A stretch of 64,000 nucleotides of DNA from Actinoplanes campanulatus (GTDB lineage Bacteria > Actinomycetota > Actinomycetes > Mycobacteriales > Micromonosporaceae): assembly GCF_014647795.1 (NCBI RefSeq), contig NZ_BMPW01000027.1:43803-107802 (forward strand), read 5' to 3'. Under the pieces are notes generated by a model. That model was given only the letters and a program-made list of their open reading frames with translations. It was not told the origin of the DNA and ran no database searches. The first letter of the stretch is position 1, and each line of letters starts with the position of its first letter. The position numbers and the translations under genes were made by a program. Of this stretch, positions 46,549 to 54,852 are shown in pieces.

Positions 46549-48780
46549 GTGTCAAGTCTGTCAAGCGTTTCCGCCACGGAATTCGGCGAGGAGCAGCGCC
46601 ACGTCACGATGATCTACACCCGGCTCGACGAGATGCGGGACCGGGAACGCACCCGCCTCGCCGAGACGTGGCGCCGGACCGGCGGCACCCCGGAGGCGCG
46701 CGCCCAGCGGGACAGCGCCGCCCGCGGTCACGCCGAGCGCCTGGCCCGGTACGACGCGGTCGAGTCCGGGCTGTGCTTCGGCCGCCTCGACCCGCACGAC
46801 GGCACGCCGTTGCGGATCGGGCGGATCGGCATCCACGACACCGAGGACCCGCTGCTCGTCGACTGGCGGGCCCCGGCCGCCCGTCCGTTCTATGTGGCCA
46901 CCGCCGTCACCCCGTACGGCGTCGCCCGTCGCCGCCACATCCGCACGCGTGGCCGTACCGTCGTGGGCCTGGACGACGAGGTCCTCGATCCGGACGTCGC
47001 GGCAGCGGCCGCGAGTGGCACCCTGGTCGGCGAGGCCGCACTGATGGCGGCGCTGGACGCGCACCGGACCGGCCGGATGCGCGACATCGTCGAGACGATC
47101 CAGGCCGAACAGGACCGGGTGATCCGGTCGGCGGCCGGCGGCGTGCTGGTGGTGCAGGGCGGCCCGGGCACCGGCAAGACCGCGGTGGCGCTGCACCGGG
47201 CGGCGTTCCTGCTCTACACGCACCGGGAGCAGTTCAGCGCCCGCGGTGTGCTGATCGTCGGCCCGAACCCGACGTTCCTGCGCTACATCTCGCAGGTGCT
47301 GCCGTCGCTCGCGGAGACCGGGGTGGTGCTGGCCACGCCCGGCGACCTGTTCCCGGGGGTGGACGCGCGACGGGCCGAGCCGGAGGCGGTGGCCGAGGTG
47401 AAGGGCCGCGCCGCGATGGTGGAGTTCCTGGCCGGGGCGGTCCGGGACCGGCAGCGGGTGCCGGCGGCGCCGATCGAGATCGTGGTGGACCGGCACGTGC
47501 TGCGGCTGGACGCCGCCTCCTGCGAGCCGGCCCGGCGGCGGGCGCGGGCCTCCGGGCGGCTGCACAACCTGGCCCGGCCGATCTTCGCCGACGGGATCCT
47601 GGACGTGCTGGCCGCGCAGGTCGCCGAGCGGATCGGTGACGACCCGTTCTGGGACGACCCGCTGGGCGAGGACGACGCGCCCGGTGAGCGGAACCTGCTG
47701 AACGCCGCGGACCTGGCCGACATCCGCGACGACCTGGCCGCCGACCCGGGCGTACGGGCGGTGCTCGACGAACTGTGGCCGGTGCTCACCCCGCAGCGGT
47801 TCCTCGGCGACCTGTACGCCACCACGGACCACCCGGATCTGCGCCGGGCGCCGGGCGGCGGCTGGACCCCGGCCGACGTGCCACTGCTCGACGAGGCCGC
47901 CGAACTGCTCGGTGCGGACGACAGCGCGGCCCGGGCGGCGGCCGCCCGGGAGCTGCGGACCCGGCTCGAATACGCGCAAGGGGTCCTGGACATCACGGCC
48001 GGCTCCAAGTCGTACGAGGCGGAAGCCGACGACGAGGCCGAGATCCCGAACATCGCCGACGTGATGGAGGCCGACATGCTCGCCGAGCGCCTGGCCGACC
48101 GGCAGTGGCGTTCGGCTGCCGAGCGGGCGGCGGCGGACCGGTCGTGGGCGTACGGTCACGTGATCGTCGACGAGGCGCAGGAGGTCAGCCCGATGGCGTG
48201 GCGGATGCTGATGCGCCGCTGCCCGAGCCGGTCCATGACGGTGGTCGGCGACCTGGCCCAGACCGGCGCGGGGGCCGGCGCCGAATCGTGGTCGGAGGTG
48301 CTGTCCCCGTACGTGGCGGATCGCTGGCGGCTGGCCGAGCTGACCGTCAGCTACCGCACCCCGGCGGAGATCATGGCGTACGCCGGCCGGATGATCCCCC
48401 AGGTCGAGCTGCCGCGCCCGGTTCGCTCGTCCGGTGTGGAGCCGCGTGAGCTGACCGGCGACCTGTCCGGCCTGGCCGCGATCGTGGCCGCGGAGGCCGG
48501 CGGCGGCAGTCTCGCCGTGATCGTCGGAGCCGGACGGTTCGCCGAGGTCGCCGCGGTGCTTCCGGAGCTGGGCCAGGACGTGGAGGAGCCGGCCGTCCTG
48601 CTGACCGTGACGCAGGCCAAGGGCCTGGAGTTCGACCATGTGGTGCTGGTCGACCCGGAGGAGATCCGGGCCGGGTCGCGGCGCGGCGTCAACGACCTCT
48701 ACGTGGCCCTGACCCGCGCCACCCAGCGGCTCACGATCTACCGGACCGGGCCCGCGGAGTGTGCCGGCGGTACCCGCTGA
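46549..48780 (+). CDS. helD: HelD-type superfamily I helicase (RNA polymerase recycling)
   Basis: The 743-aa UvrD-like ATPase has an N-terminal coiled coil (residues 13-70), the Walker A VVQGGPGTGKTAVALHRAAF (204-211 core), VGPNPTFLRYISQVLPSLAE, Walker B VIVDEAQEVSPMAW, VVGDLAQTG, and TVTQAKGLEFDHVVL near the end. HelD proteins bind RNA polymerase and clear stalled complexes; actinobacterial members can also remove rifampicin. This one could do either. GTG 46549 follows GGAGG, and an inverted repeat lies in the leader. The last 50 bp overlap the convergent DNA glycosylase gene. Confidence 0.85.
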   Translation: MSSLSSVSATEFGEEQRHVTMIYTRLDEMRDRERTRLAETWRRTGGTPEARAQRDSAARGHAERLARYDAVESGLCFGRLDPHDGTPLRIGRIGIHDTEDPLLVDWRAPAARPFYVATAVTPYGVARRRHIRTRGRTVVGLDDEVLDPDVAAAAASGTLVGEAALMAALDAHRTGRMRDIVETIQAEQDRVIRSAAGGVLVVQGGPGTGKTAVALHRAAFLLYTHREQFSARGVLIVGPNPTFLRYISQVLPSLAETGVVLATPGDLFPGVDARRAEPEAVAEVKGRAAMVEFLAGAVRDRQRVPAAPIEIVVDRHVLRLDAASCEPARRRARASGRLHNLARPIFADGILDVLAAQVAERIGDDPFWDDPLGEDDAPGERNLLNAADLADIRDDLAADPGVRAVLDELWPVLTPQRFLGDLYATTDHPDLRRAPGGGWTPADVPLLDEAAELLGADDSAARAAAARELRTRLEYAQGVLDITAGSKSYEAEADDEAEIPNIADVMEADMLAERLADRQWRSAAERAAADRSWAYGHVIVDEAQEVSPMAWRMLMRRCPSRSMTVVGDLAQTGAGAGAESWSEVLSPYVADRWRLAELTVSYRTPAEIMAYAGRMIPQVELPRPVRSSGVEPRELTGDLSGLAAIVAAEAGGGSLAVIVGAGRFAEVAAVLPELGQDVEEPAVLLTVTQAKGLEFDHVVLVDPEEIRAGSRRGVNDLYVALTRATQRLTIYRTGPAECAGGTR

Positions 48781-49339
48781 CCGTCGGATCGCCGGTGATC
48801 CAGAAGCGCCATGGCACGTCGTGCGCGGAGGTCACCCCGACCCGAGGCCCGGCCGAGATCGGCCCCACCGGCGCGTCCGGTGGGGCCAGCACGGCCGGGC
48901 CCGCGCCGAACAGCGGCGTGTCGTCGGCCGCCCGGGTCAGTGCCAGCACCTGCATCAGCTTGGCCGGGCCGGCGGCCAGGTCGGTGTCGCGCCGGGCGGC
49001 CGGGCGCCGGGCGCGCGCCATCTCGATCCCGTCGACCACCTCGCCGGCCCGCAGCAGCACGGCCGCCGCCTTCCCGGTCTCGCCGCAGACCACGTTGGCG
49101 CAGAAGTGCATGCCGTAGATCTGGTAGACGTAGAGCCGTCCGGCCGGGCCGAACATCACCGTGTTCCGGCCGGTCCGGCCGCGATGGGCGTGGCTGGCCG
49201 GGTCCTCGCCGAGCCCGCTGTAGGCCTCCACCTCGGTGAGCCGCGCGGTCACCCCGTTCGCGGTGATCCGCCAGCCGAGCAGCCGCCGCGCGGCCTCGTC
49301 GACGGCCGACGCCGGAAGATCCATCCAGTCGGTGCTCAC
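48731..49339 (-). CDS. mpg: 3-methyladenine DNA glycosylase (AAG/Mpg family)
   Basis: The 202-aa base-excision repair enzyme removes alkylated purines. Family stretches are LTEVEAYSGLGEDPASHAHRG with the catalytic Glu, RTGRNTVMFGPAGRLYVYQI with the Tyr that replaces the flipped base, and AAGPAKLMQVLAL. It runs against the helicase gene with a 50-bp overlap of 3' ends. Confidence 0.9.
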   Translation of the reverse strand: MSTDWMDLPASAVDEAARRLLGWRITANGVTARLTEVEAYSGLGEDPASHAHRGRTGRNTVMFGPAGRLYVYQIYGMHFCANVVCGETGKAAAVLLRAGEVVDGIEMARARRPAARRDTDLAAGPAKLMQVLALTRAADDTPLFGAGPAVLAPPDAPVGPISAGPRVGVTSAHDVPWRFWITGDPTVSGYRRHTPRARSGRS

Positions 49340-49559
49340 GGCAGTGCCTCACCCGGGGCTTTCGATCTCGATTCGGGGGTACGGGCGACGCGCGCCGCCA
49401 CCGGATCGGTGGGTCCGGCGCCGGCCGGGCCGACCCCGGTCCAGGCTATCGGCGGATGTCGTCCCGGTAGCAACCTGGGAGCGATTCGGGTCGCGGCGGT
49501 GCGCATCCCGGTTCCCATCGATATAGTTCGTCGTCCTGAGAGCGGGCGGGGAGCGAACG

Positions 49560-50408
49560 ATGCAACATGCAGGGGAAACACCGGACTCGGCGGTGGCGGG
49601 GGAGGGCTCGGGGCTGGGCGCGCGGCTGGCCGCGGCCGGCGTCGGGCGGGCCGACGCGATCCCGGCCGGTCCGGAGGCGCCCTTCGACGCACGCCCGGGC
49701 GGCACGCGTACCGATGATGGCGTGGAGAAGGGAAGAACGGCCTGGTGGCGCGGCGGTTGGGTGATCCCGTCGGCGGTCGCGGTGGTCCTGGTGGGCTGCC
49801 TGGGCGCGGCGGTTCTGCGGTTCGTGGACTTCTCCGGCCCGTCGCGGGCCGCGCAGCCGGCGCCGCAGGCCACCCCGCCGGCGGGCGCCCCGGCGCCGGC
49901 CGCGACCGGCCCGCTGGCGAGTGACCAGCCGGTGCGTGCCGACGACGACCTGGACCAGGTCTGCGGCGGCACCTTCTTCCCGGCGGCGCCGAAGCACCGG
50001 GGTGACAGCCCGCACCCGACGATGATCAGCGTGCGGGAGTCGCTGACCGCGGAGAACCGGTTCACCCGGACGCTGAACCGTGTCGCCTACGGCGGATCCG
50101 CCGCGCTGCGCCGGGCGTGGGCGCCGGAGCCGCAGCGGGCGCAGTTGGTGGCCTGCCTCGATCTGATCGGCCCGGGGAAGCCGATCCGGGCCTGTAAATC
50201 CGGCGCCGAGAAGTTGTCGCTGGTGGAGGGGAAGTACCGGCTGACCGTCTACGAGGTGGCCACCCGCCGCAAGGTGGCCGAGGCGGCGCTGACCGGCGGC
50301 GACCGGGCCTGCCCCTTCGTGATCCTGACCAGCACCGGGCCGACGCTCTACAGCGCGGTCAAGGACCAGCAGCTGTACGACGTGCTGCGCACGCGGGTGG
50401 AGGGCTGA
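49560..50408 (+). CDS. hypothetical single-pass membrane protein
   Basis: The 282-aa protein has about 65 hydrophilic residues, a membrane segment (WVIPSAVAVVLVGCLGAAVL, about 68-87), a Pro/Ala linker (PQATPPAGAPAPAA), and then a 170-residue extracellular domain with four Cys (VCGGTFF, LVACLDL, IRACKSG, DRACPFV). No family is recognised. The pattern suggests a cell-surface protein. Confidence 0.7.
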   Translation: MQHAGETPDSAVAGEGSGLGARLAAAGVGRADAIPAGPEAPFDARPGGTRTDDGVEKGRTAWWRGGWVIPSAVAVVLVGCLGAAVLRFVDFSGPSRAAQPAPQATPPAGAPAPAATGPLASDQPVRADDDLDQVCGGTFFPAAPKHRGDSPHPTMISVRESLTAENRFTRTLNRVAYGGSAALRRAWAPEPQRAQLVACLDLIGPGKPIRACKSGAEKLSLVEGKYRLTVYEVATRRKVAEAALTGGDRACPFVILTSTGPTLYSAVKDQQLYDVLRTRVEG

Positions 50409-50524
50409 GGCCGGGCGTGTCTTAGGAGTCGGTGAGCCGATCCTTAAGGAATCCTTTCCCGGGCCGCTCGGGGCGGGTGTCCGCCGCATAGTGAGGGGGC
50501 GTCCGTCCCGTCCCCGCTCACCGA

Positions 50525-50536
50525 GGTGAATTCACC
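50525..50536. promoter_or_regulatory. perfect palindrome on the CAP-gene ribosome site
   Basis: GGTGAATTCACC directly precedes the GTG start at 50537 and includes the last bases of the likely ribosome site GAGGTG. It could be an operator or could fold and mask the start. Confidence 0.35.
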
Positions 50537-51289
50537 GTGCCCCTCTCCGCCGCCGCCCGATTCCGGTACACCCTGGCAGCGGGATCGACGGCGGTGGTGA
50601 TCGGAGCCGGCTTCCTGGTGGCCGGGCTGGCGCACGGTGGCACCGGGCCGGCCCCCGACCCCCGGTCGTTGAACACCCCGCTCGCCGCCGCCGAATCCCC
50701 CGATCCCTCGACCGCGCCCTCGGCGAGCGCCGTTCCCGGCACCCCGGCCGCCCCGTCCGCCTCCGCTTCCCGGAAAGCGAGTCCCAAGGTGACGGTCAAA
50801 AAGTCGAGCAGCAGGAAGACCGAGGCGACGGCGAGCACGGCGAAGAGGACCAGCGCGCCCGCGACCTCCGGGACGGTGGCCGAGCAGGTGCTCGCCCACA
50901 TCAACGAGGCCCGGGTCGCCGAGGGGCTCGAGCCGCTCACCCTGAACACCAAGCTGTCCAGGGCCGCGGCCCTGCACACCCAGCTGATGATCGACGGCTG
51001 CGGGCTGTCGCATCAGTGCTCCGGCGAGGCCGGGCTGGGCGAGCGGTTCAGCGCGCAGGGCGTTTCCTGGGGCACGGCCGGGGAGAACATCGGCTACGGA
51101 TCCAGTGGCAGCAGCGACGCGGCGATGGTCCGGGCGGCCAACGGGCTCACCGACGCCATGCTGGCCGAGGTGCCGCCGAACGACGGGCACCGCAAGAACC
51201 TGCTCAACAAGTCCTTCACCCGGATCGGGCTGAGCATCGTGCGCGACGCCAAAGGTGTCACCTGGATGACCCAGGACTTCGTAGGATAG
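50537..51289 (+). CDS. CAP-domain (SCP/PR1-like) extracellular protein
   Basis: The 250-aa protein has a membrane or signal segment (AAGSTAVVIGAGFLVAGLAHG, residues 14-34), a Ser/Ala/Pro/Lys-rich spacer to about residue 110, and a CAP domain: VLAHINEARVAEGLEPLTLN, AAALHTQLM, WGTAGENIGYG and the late DGHRKNLLNKSFTRIGLSI. The conserved His and Glu of the CAP cavity are present. Bacterial CAP proteins are surface or secreted proteins of mostly unknown action. Confidence 0.85.
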   Translation: MPLSAAARFRYTLAAGSTAVVIGAGFLVAGLAHGGTGPAPDPRSLNTPLAAAESPDPSTAPSASAVPGTPAAPSASASRKASPKVTVKKSSSRKTEATASTAKRTSAPATSGTVAEQVLAHINEARVAEGLEPLTLNTKLSRAAALHTQLMIDGCGLSHQCSGEAGLGERFSAQGVSWGTAGENIGYGSSGSSDAAMVRAANGLTDAMLAEVPPNDGHRKNLLNKSFTRIGLSIVRDAKGVTWMTQDFVG

Positions 51290-51340
51290 TGAGGATCATG
51301 GCCCTGTCCGGCCGGGGTCCTTCGGCCGTAAGGTGTCGCG

Positions 51341-51844
51341 GTGCTCGAATTGCTCAAAACCTGGCTCCGGCAGATCGCGGGCGCGCCGGAACGGCAGCCG
51401 GTGGAGACCGCTCCGCCCGTCGAGACCCCGGCCCCCCGGCCCTCGAGGCCCGCGCGTCCCGTCCCGGCTCCCCAACAGGGGCGCCACCTGGCCTATTCGC
51501 CCGATCTGGACGGTGACGCCGACCCGGGCGAGATCGTCTGGACCTGGGTTCCCTATGAGGACGACCCGAGTCAGGGCAAGGACCGTCCCGTCCTGGTGGT
51601 GGGGCGCGACGCGCGTACCCTGCTCGGGTTGATGCTCTCCAGCCAGGGCGACCGTGACGGTCAGCGGCACTGGATGGCTCTCGGCCCCGGCGACTGGGAC
51701 CGCACCGCCCGTCCGAGCTGGATCCGGCTGGACCGGGTCCTGGAGGTGGAGGAGGACGGGATCCGCCGGGAGGGCGCGATCCTGGACCGGCCCCGCTTCG
51801 ACCGGGTCGCCGCGATCCTGCGCCGCAACTACGGGTGGCCCTGA
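51341..51844 (+). CDS. MazF/PemK-family ribonuclease-like protein
   Basis: The 167-aa protein has a basic, Pro-rich N-terminus (residues 15-45) and then a PemK-like barrel: GEIVWTWVPYEDDPSQGKDR, PVLVVGRD, LMLSSQ and WIRLDRVLEVEEDGIRREG. MazF proteins cut RNA at short motifs. No antitoxin-like gene (small, with a DNA-binding head) lies next to it; the upstream neighbour is a CAP protein and the downstream one is unlike known antitoxins. It may be a housekeeping relative and not a true toxin. The start at GTG 51341 is a best guess. Confidence 0.7.
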   Translation: MLELLKTWLRQIAGAPERQPVETAPPVETPAPRPSRPARPVPAPQQGRHLAYSPDLDGDADPGEIVWTWVPYEDDPSQGKDRPVLVVGRDARTLLGLMLSSQGDRDGQRHWMALGPGDWDRTARPSWIRLDRVLEVEEDGIRREGAILDRPRFDRVAAILRRNYGWP

Positions 51845-51887
51845 CGCCCGAGTTGCCGCGTCCGGCGCTGAAGCTAGCGTTACTGAC

Positions 51888-52469
51888 ATGGATCTCGATG
51901 TCATGGCCGGGTTCGGGGGCAAACAGGCGTGGCTGGCGGTGGCCGGCGGCGACCCGGAAGCGGTCCTGGCCGCTCTCGGGCTCCGCGACCTCGGCCCGGT
52001 GCCCTGGCGGTCCGGACTGGACCTGGCCCACCTCACCGACGACCGGGTGGCGGTCACCCCGCCGCTGCCCGGCGCGCGGGACACCCGCTGGGTGCTCGCC
52101 GTCGGCCGCCGGCTGATGGGCTCCGACCCGGACGTGGTCGCCCTCTCCGCCGAGCTGGGCACCGAGGTGCAGTTCTTCGCCACCCACCGGGTCACCGAGT
52201 CGCACCGCTGGCGGCGGGCGGTGAAGGGTGACCTGCTGCGCGCCTTCGGATATGTGGGGCACACCGGTGAGGTGACGTCGTGGTTCGGCGTGCCCGATCC
52301 GGCGGAGCGCGACGCCGGCCTGCCGGGGGAGCTGGACCCGGAGGCGTCCGTGCTGGTCGCCGAACGGGATGTCTTCCGGGTGGCCGGCGCCTGGAGCATC
52401 GATCCGACCACGTTGTCCGGGCGCGCGCCCGGCCCGCTGCGCGTCGGCGCGGCGGACCTCACCGGCTGA
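51888..52469 (+). CDS. hypothetical protein
   Basis: The 193-aa product starts MDLDVMAGFGGKQAWLAVAGG and is not one I recognise. It has no signal peptide or membrane segment. WVLAVGRRLMGSDPDVVALS and VQFFATHRVTESHRWRRAV look like an alternating beta/alpha fold. It lies 43 bp after the MazF-like gene and 17 bp before the adenylate kinase gene, so it may share a transcript with both. Confidence 0.7.
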   Translation: MDLDVMAGFGGKQAWLAVAGGDPEAVLAALGLRDLGPVPWRSGLDLAHLTDDRVAVTPPLPGARDTRWVLAVGRRLMGSDPDVVALSAELGTEVQFFATHRVTESHRWRRAVKGDLLRAFGYVGHTGEVTSWFGVPDPAERDAGLPGELDPEASVLVAERDVFRVAGAWSIDPTTLSGRAPGPLRVGAADLTG

Positions 52470-52486
52470 TCATCGAGAGAGGGCAC

Positions 52487-53140
52487 ATGCGCAAGTACGT
52501 GATCATGGGCGTGCAGGGCAGCGGCAAGGGCACCCAGGCCAAGATGCTGCGCGAGGACCTCGACCTGGCGCACATCAGCGTCGGCGACATCTTCCGCTGG
52601 CACGTGCGGCAGCACACCAAGATCGGCGCCCAGGTCAAGCGGGCCATGGCGGCCGGCGAACTGGTCGGCGACGACCTGGTCGAGGAGGTGGTGCGCCGCC
52701 GGCTGGGCATCCACGACTGGAACTACGGTTTCATCATCGACGGGTTCCCGCGCAACGGGCGGCAGGCCGAGTTCTTCATGGAGAGCTACGACATCGACGC
52801 GGTGATCCACCTCGAACTGCCGGACGACGAGGTGCGCCGCCGGGTGCTCAGCCGCCGTCTGTGCCCGAACTGCGGCATGGACTACAACCTGATCGCCGAC
52901 CGTCCCGAGGTCGAGGGGCGCTGCGACATCTGCGGCCACGGGCTGATCACCCGGGTGGACGACACGCCGGAGGCCCTGGAGGCCCGGCTGACCGACTACC
53001 ATGCGAAGACCCGCCCGGTGCTGGAGCTGTTCCGGCGCAAGGAGGTCGTGCACGACGTGGACGGCCGCCCGCCGGTCGACGAGGTGCAGAGCGCCATCCG
53101 CAAGACCCTCGGCCTGTCGGGGTATCGCGCGGACGACTGA
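52487..53140 (+). CDS. adk: adenylate kinase-like enzyme with zinc LID
   Basis: The 217-aa NMP kinase has the P-loop GVQGSGKGT (residues 8-16), FIIDGFPRN, and a LID with four cysteines (Cys126, Cys129, Cys146, Cys149) in CPNC and CDIC that should hold zinc. It interconverts AMP, ADP and ATP, or a related nucleotide. In actinobacteria the main adk normally sits beside secY in the ribosomal-protein cluster and usually lacks a zinc LID. This is therefore probably a second kinase. ATG 52487 follows GAGAGAGGG. Confidence 0.85.
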   Translation: MRKYVIMGVQGSGKGTQAKMLREDLDLAHISVGDIFRWHVRQHTKIGAQVKRAMAAGELVGDDLVEEVVRRRLGIHDWNYGFIIDGFPRNGRQAEFFMESYDIDAVIHLELPDDEVRRRVLSRRLCPNCGMDYNLIADRPEVEGRCDICGHGLITRVDDTPEALEARLTDYHAKTRPVLELFRRKEVVHDVDGRPPVDEVQSAIRKTLGLSGYRADD

Positions 53141-53192
53141 TCCCTCTAACAGGGCAATCCGATCAAGTCGGGCATCGGCCTACCGTGGGCCG

Positions 53193-53903
53193 GTGGAACT
53201 AGGACCGTCGTTCTCCGCGCCCGTGATGGCGGCCGGCGCGGTCCTGTGGCGTGGCGCGGGGGAGGCGCGGGAGGTCGCCGTGATACGCGCGGCGGCCGGT
53301 GAGTGGTGTTTTCCGAAAGGGCGGATCCGGCCCGGGGAACACATGACCGCGGCCGCCGTGCGGGCGGTTTCCGAATCCACCGGTCACGCGGTCCGGCTCG
53401 GGCCGTGGCTCGGTTCCACCAGCTATTCGCGGGAGGGCTGGCCGGAACGCGCCGACTATTTCGCGGCTGAGGCGGACTCCGGCGCCCCCGACCGTGACGA
53501 CCTGCTGTGGCTCGCCCCGTGCCGGGCCGCCGACGCGCTGAGCCGCCCCGATGACGTGCGGATTCTGTACGGACTCGAACACCGGGCCGCATCCGGGGCG
53601 GGCTGTTTCCTGCTGGTCCGTGACGGGTCCTATTCGACCCGGTCGATTCTCTCCGCCTATGGGATCGCCGAGGAGCGGGGCGCGGACCGGGAATGGGGCC
53701 TGCGGATCGCCGGGGAATCGTTCGAGACGGGCCGCCCGGCCGCGATCCGCGCCGACCTCGAGATCGTGCAGGAACTGTTCGGGGAATTGTGCCGGCGGCG
53801 GCTCGGGCCGGTCCCGGTGGAGGCGACCGTCCCGGACGGCGGTCTGCTCGTCCTGCACGGCACGCGGGACCGCATCGTCGTGGTGGAGCGGCACCTCGCC
53901 TGA
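53193..53903 (+). CDS. Nudix-fold protein with degenerate Nudix box
   Basis: The 236-aa protein begins like an actinobacterial MutT (APVMAAGAVLWRG), and GEWCFPKGRIRPGEHMTAAA leads into the Nudix box. The box then reads RAVSESTG where the family has REUxEExGU: the first catalytic Glu of RE is Ala and the second Glu of EE is Ser. The protein probably no longer hydrolyses NDP-X substrates by the usual metal mechanism. The C-terminal 110 residues, which in some relatives are a histidine phosphatase domain, lack an RHG motif. GTG 53193 is the likely start. Confidence 0.65.
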   Translation: MELGPSFSAPVMAAGAVLWRGAGEAREVAVIRAAAGEWCFPKGRIRPGEHMTAAAVRAVSESTGHAVRLGPWLGSTSYSREGWPERADYFAAEADSGAPDRDDLLWLAPCRAADALSRPDDVRILYGLEHRAASGAGCFLLVRDGSYSTRSILSAYGIAEERGADREWGLRIAGESFETGRPAAIRADLEIVQELFGELCRRRLGPVPVEATVPDGGLLVLHGTRDRIVVVERHLA

Positions 53904-53941
53904 TCCGCCAACCCCACACAAACGGGCATCCGGTTGGCGGA
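53904..53941 (+). terminator. terminator after the Nudix-like gene
   Basis: TCCGCCAACC (53904-53913) pairs with GGTTGGCGGA (53932-53941) around an 18-nt loop, starting at the stop codon; CGATTTATC follows. Confidence 0.6.
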
Positions 53942-54090
53942 CGATTTATCGGTATTGAGCGGATTAATTGGGAAATCAGGCCGAGGCCATCGCCCTGAAA
54001 GGGGACCGAAATCTCTTCGACATATTGCGCTCGGGCAGAAGCGGGCGTAAACAAAGACAAAGCCAAAACGAACCAGGCGGGTGAGCAGGG

Positions 54091-54852
54091 ATGTACGCGG
54101 AGGAGCGCCAGCAGGAGATAGTGCGACGGGCCCGCGCCGAGGGCCGGGTCGACGTCGTCGCGCTGGCCGAGGCCTTCGGGGTGACCGCGGAGACGATCCG
54201 CCGCGACCTGACGGTGCTGGAGCGGTCCGGTGTGCTGCGCCGGGTCCACGGCGGGGCCATCCCGGTGGAGCGGCTCGGCTTCGAGCCGGCCCTGGCCACC
54301 CGGGACGCCGTGCTGATCAGCGAGAAGGAGCGGATCGCCAAGGCGGCGCTCGCCGAGGTGCCGGAGGACGGGGCGATCATCCTGGACGCCGGGACCACCA
54401 CGGCACGCCTCTCGCAGCTCCTGCCCGCCGACCGTGAGCTCACCGTGGTGGTGAACTCGCCGGTGCTGGCCGCCACCCTCGGTCTCAAGCCGAACCTGAC
54501 CGTGCTGCTGCTCGGCGGCCGGGTGCGCGGCCGGACACTGGCCACCGTGGACGACTGGGCGTTGCGCCCGCTCGCCGACATGTATGTCGACGTCGCCTTC
54601 ATGGGCACGAACGGGTGCACCGTGGAGCGCGGCATGACCACTCCCGACCCGGCCGAGGCGGCGGTCAAGCGGGCGATGATCGCCGCGGCCCGCCGGGTGG
54701 TGCTGCTCGCCGATCACACCAAGATCGGCAACGACTACCTGGCCAAGTTCGGCGCCCTGACCGATCTCGACCTGCTGATCACCGACAACGGCCTGGATCA
54801 CGACCTGGCCGGGGAGGTCGAGGCCGCGGGAGTTCGGATGGTGAAGGTGTGA
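54091..54852 (+). CDS. DeoR-family regulator of the PTS operon
   Basis: The 253-aa regulator has a DeoR helix-turn-helix (DVVALAEAFGVTAETIRRDL, about residues 20-39) followed by LRRVHGGA, and a sugar-phosphate-sensing domain with ILDAGTTTARL and LLADHTKIG. It should respond to a phosphorylated sugar, probably the PTS product or fructose-1-phosphate. Its stop overlaps the PfkB kinase start, so regulator and enzymes share a message. The 150-bp leader is unusually AT-rich and contains ACAAAGACAAAG, which could be its operator. Confidence 0.88.
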   Translation: MYAEERQQEIVRRARAEGRVDVVALAEAFGVTAETIRRDLTVLERSGVLRRVHGGAIPVERLGFEPALATRDAVLISEKERIAKAALAEVPEDGAIILDAGTTTARLSQLLPADRELTVVVNSPVLAATLGLKPNLTVLLLGGRVRGRTLATVDDWALRPLADMYVDVAFMGTNGCTVERGMTTPDPAEAAVKRAMIAAARRVVLLADHTKIGNDYLAKFGALTDLDLLITDNGLDHDLAGEVEAAGVRMVKV

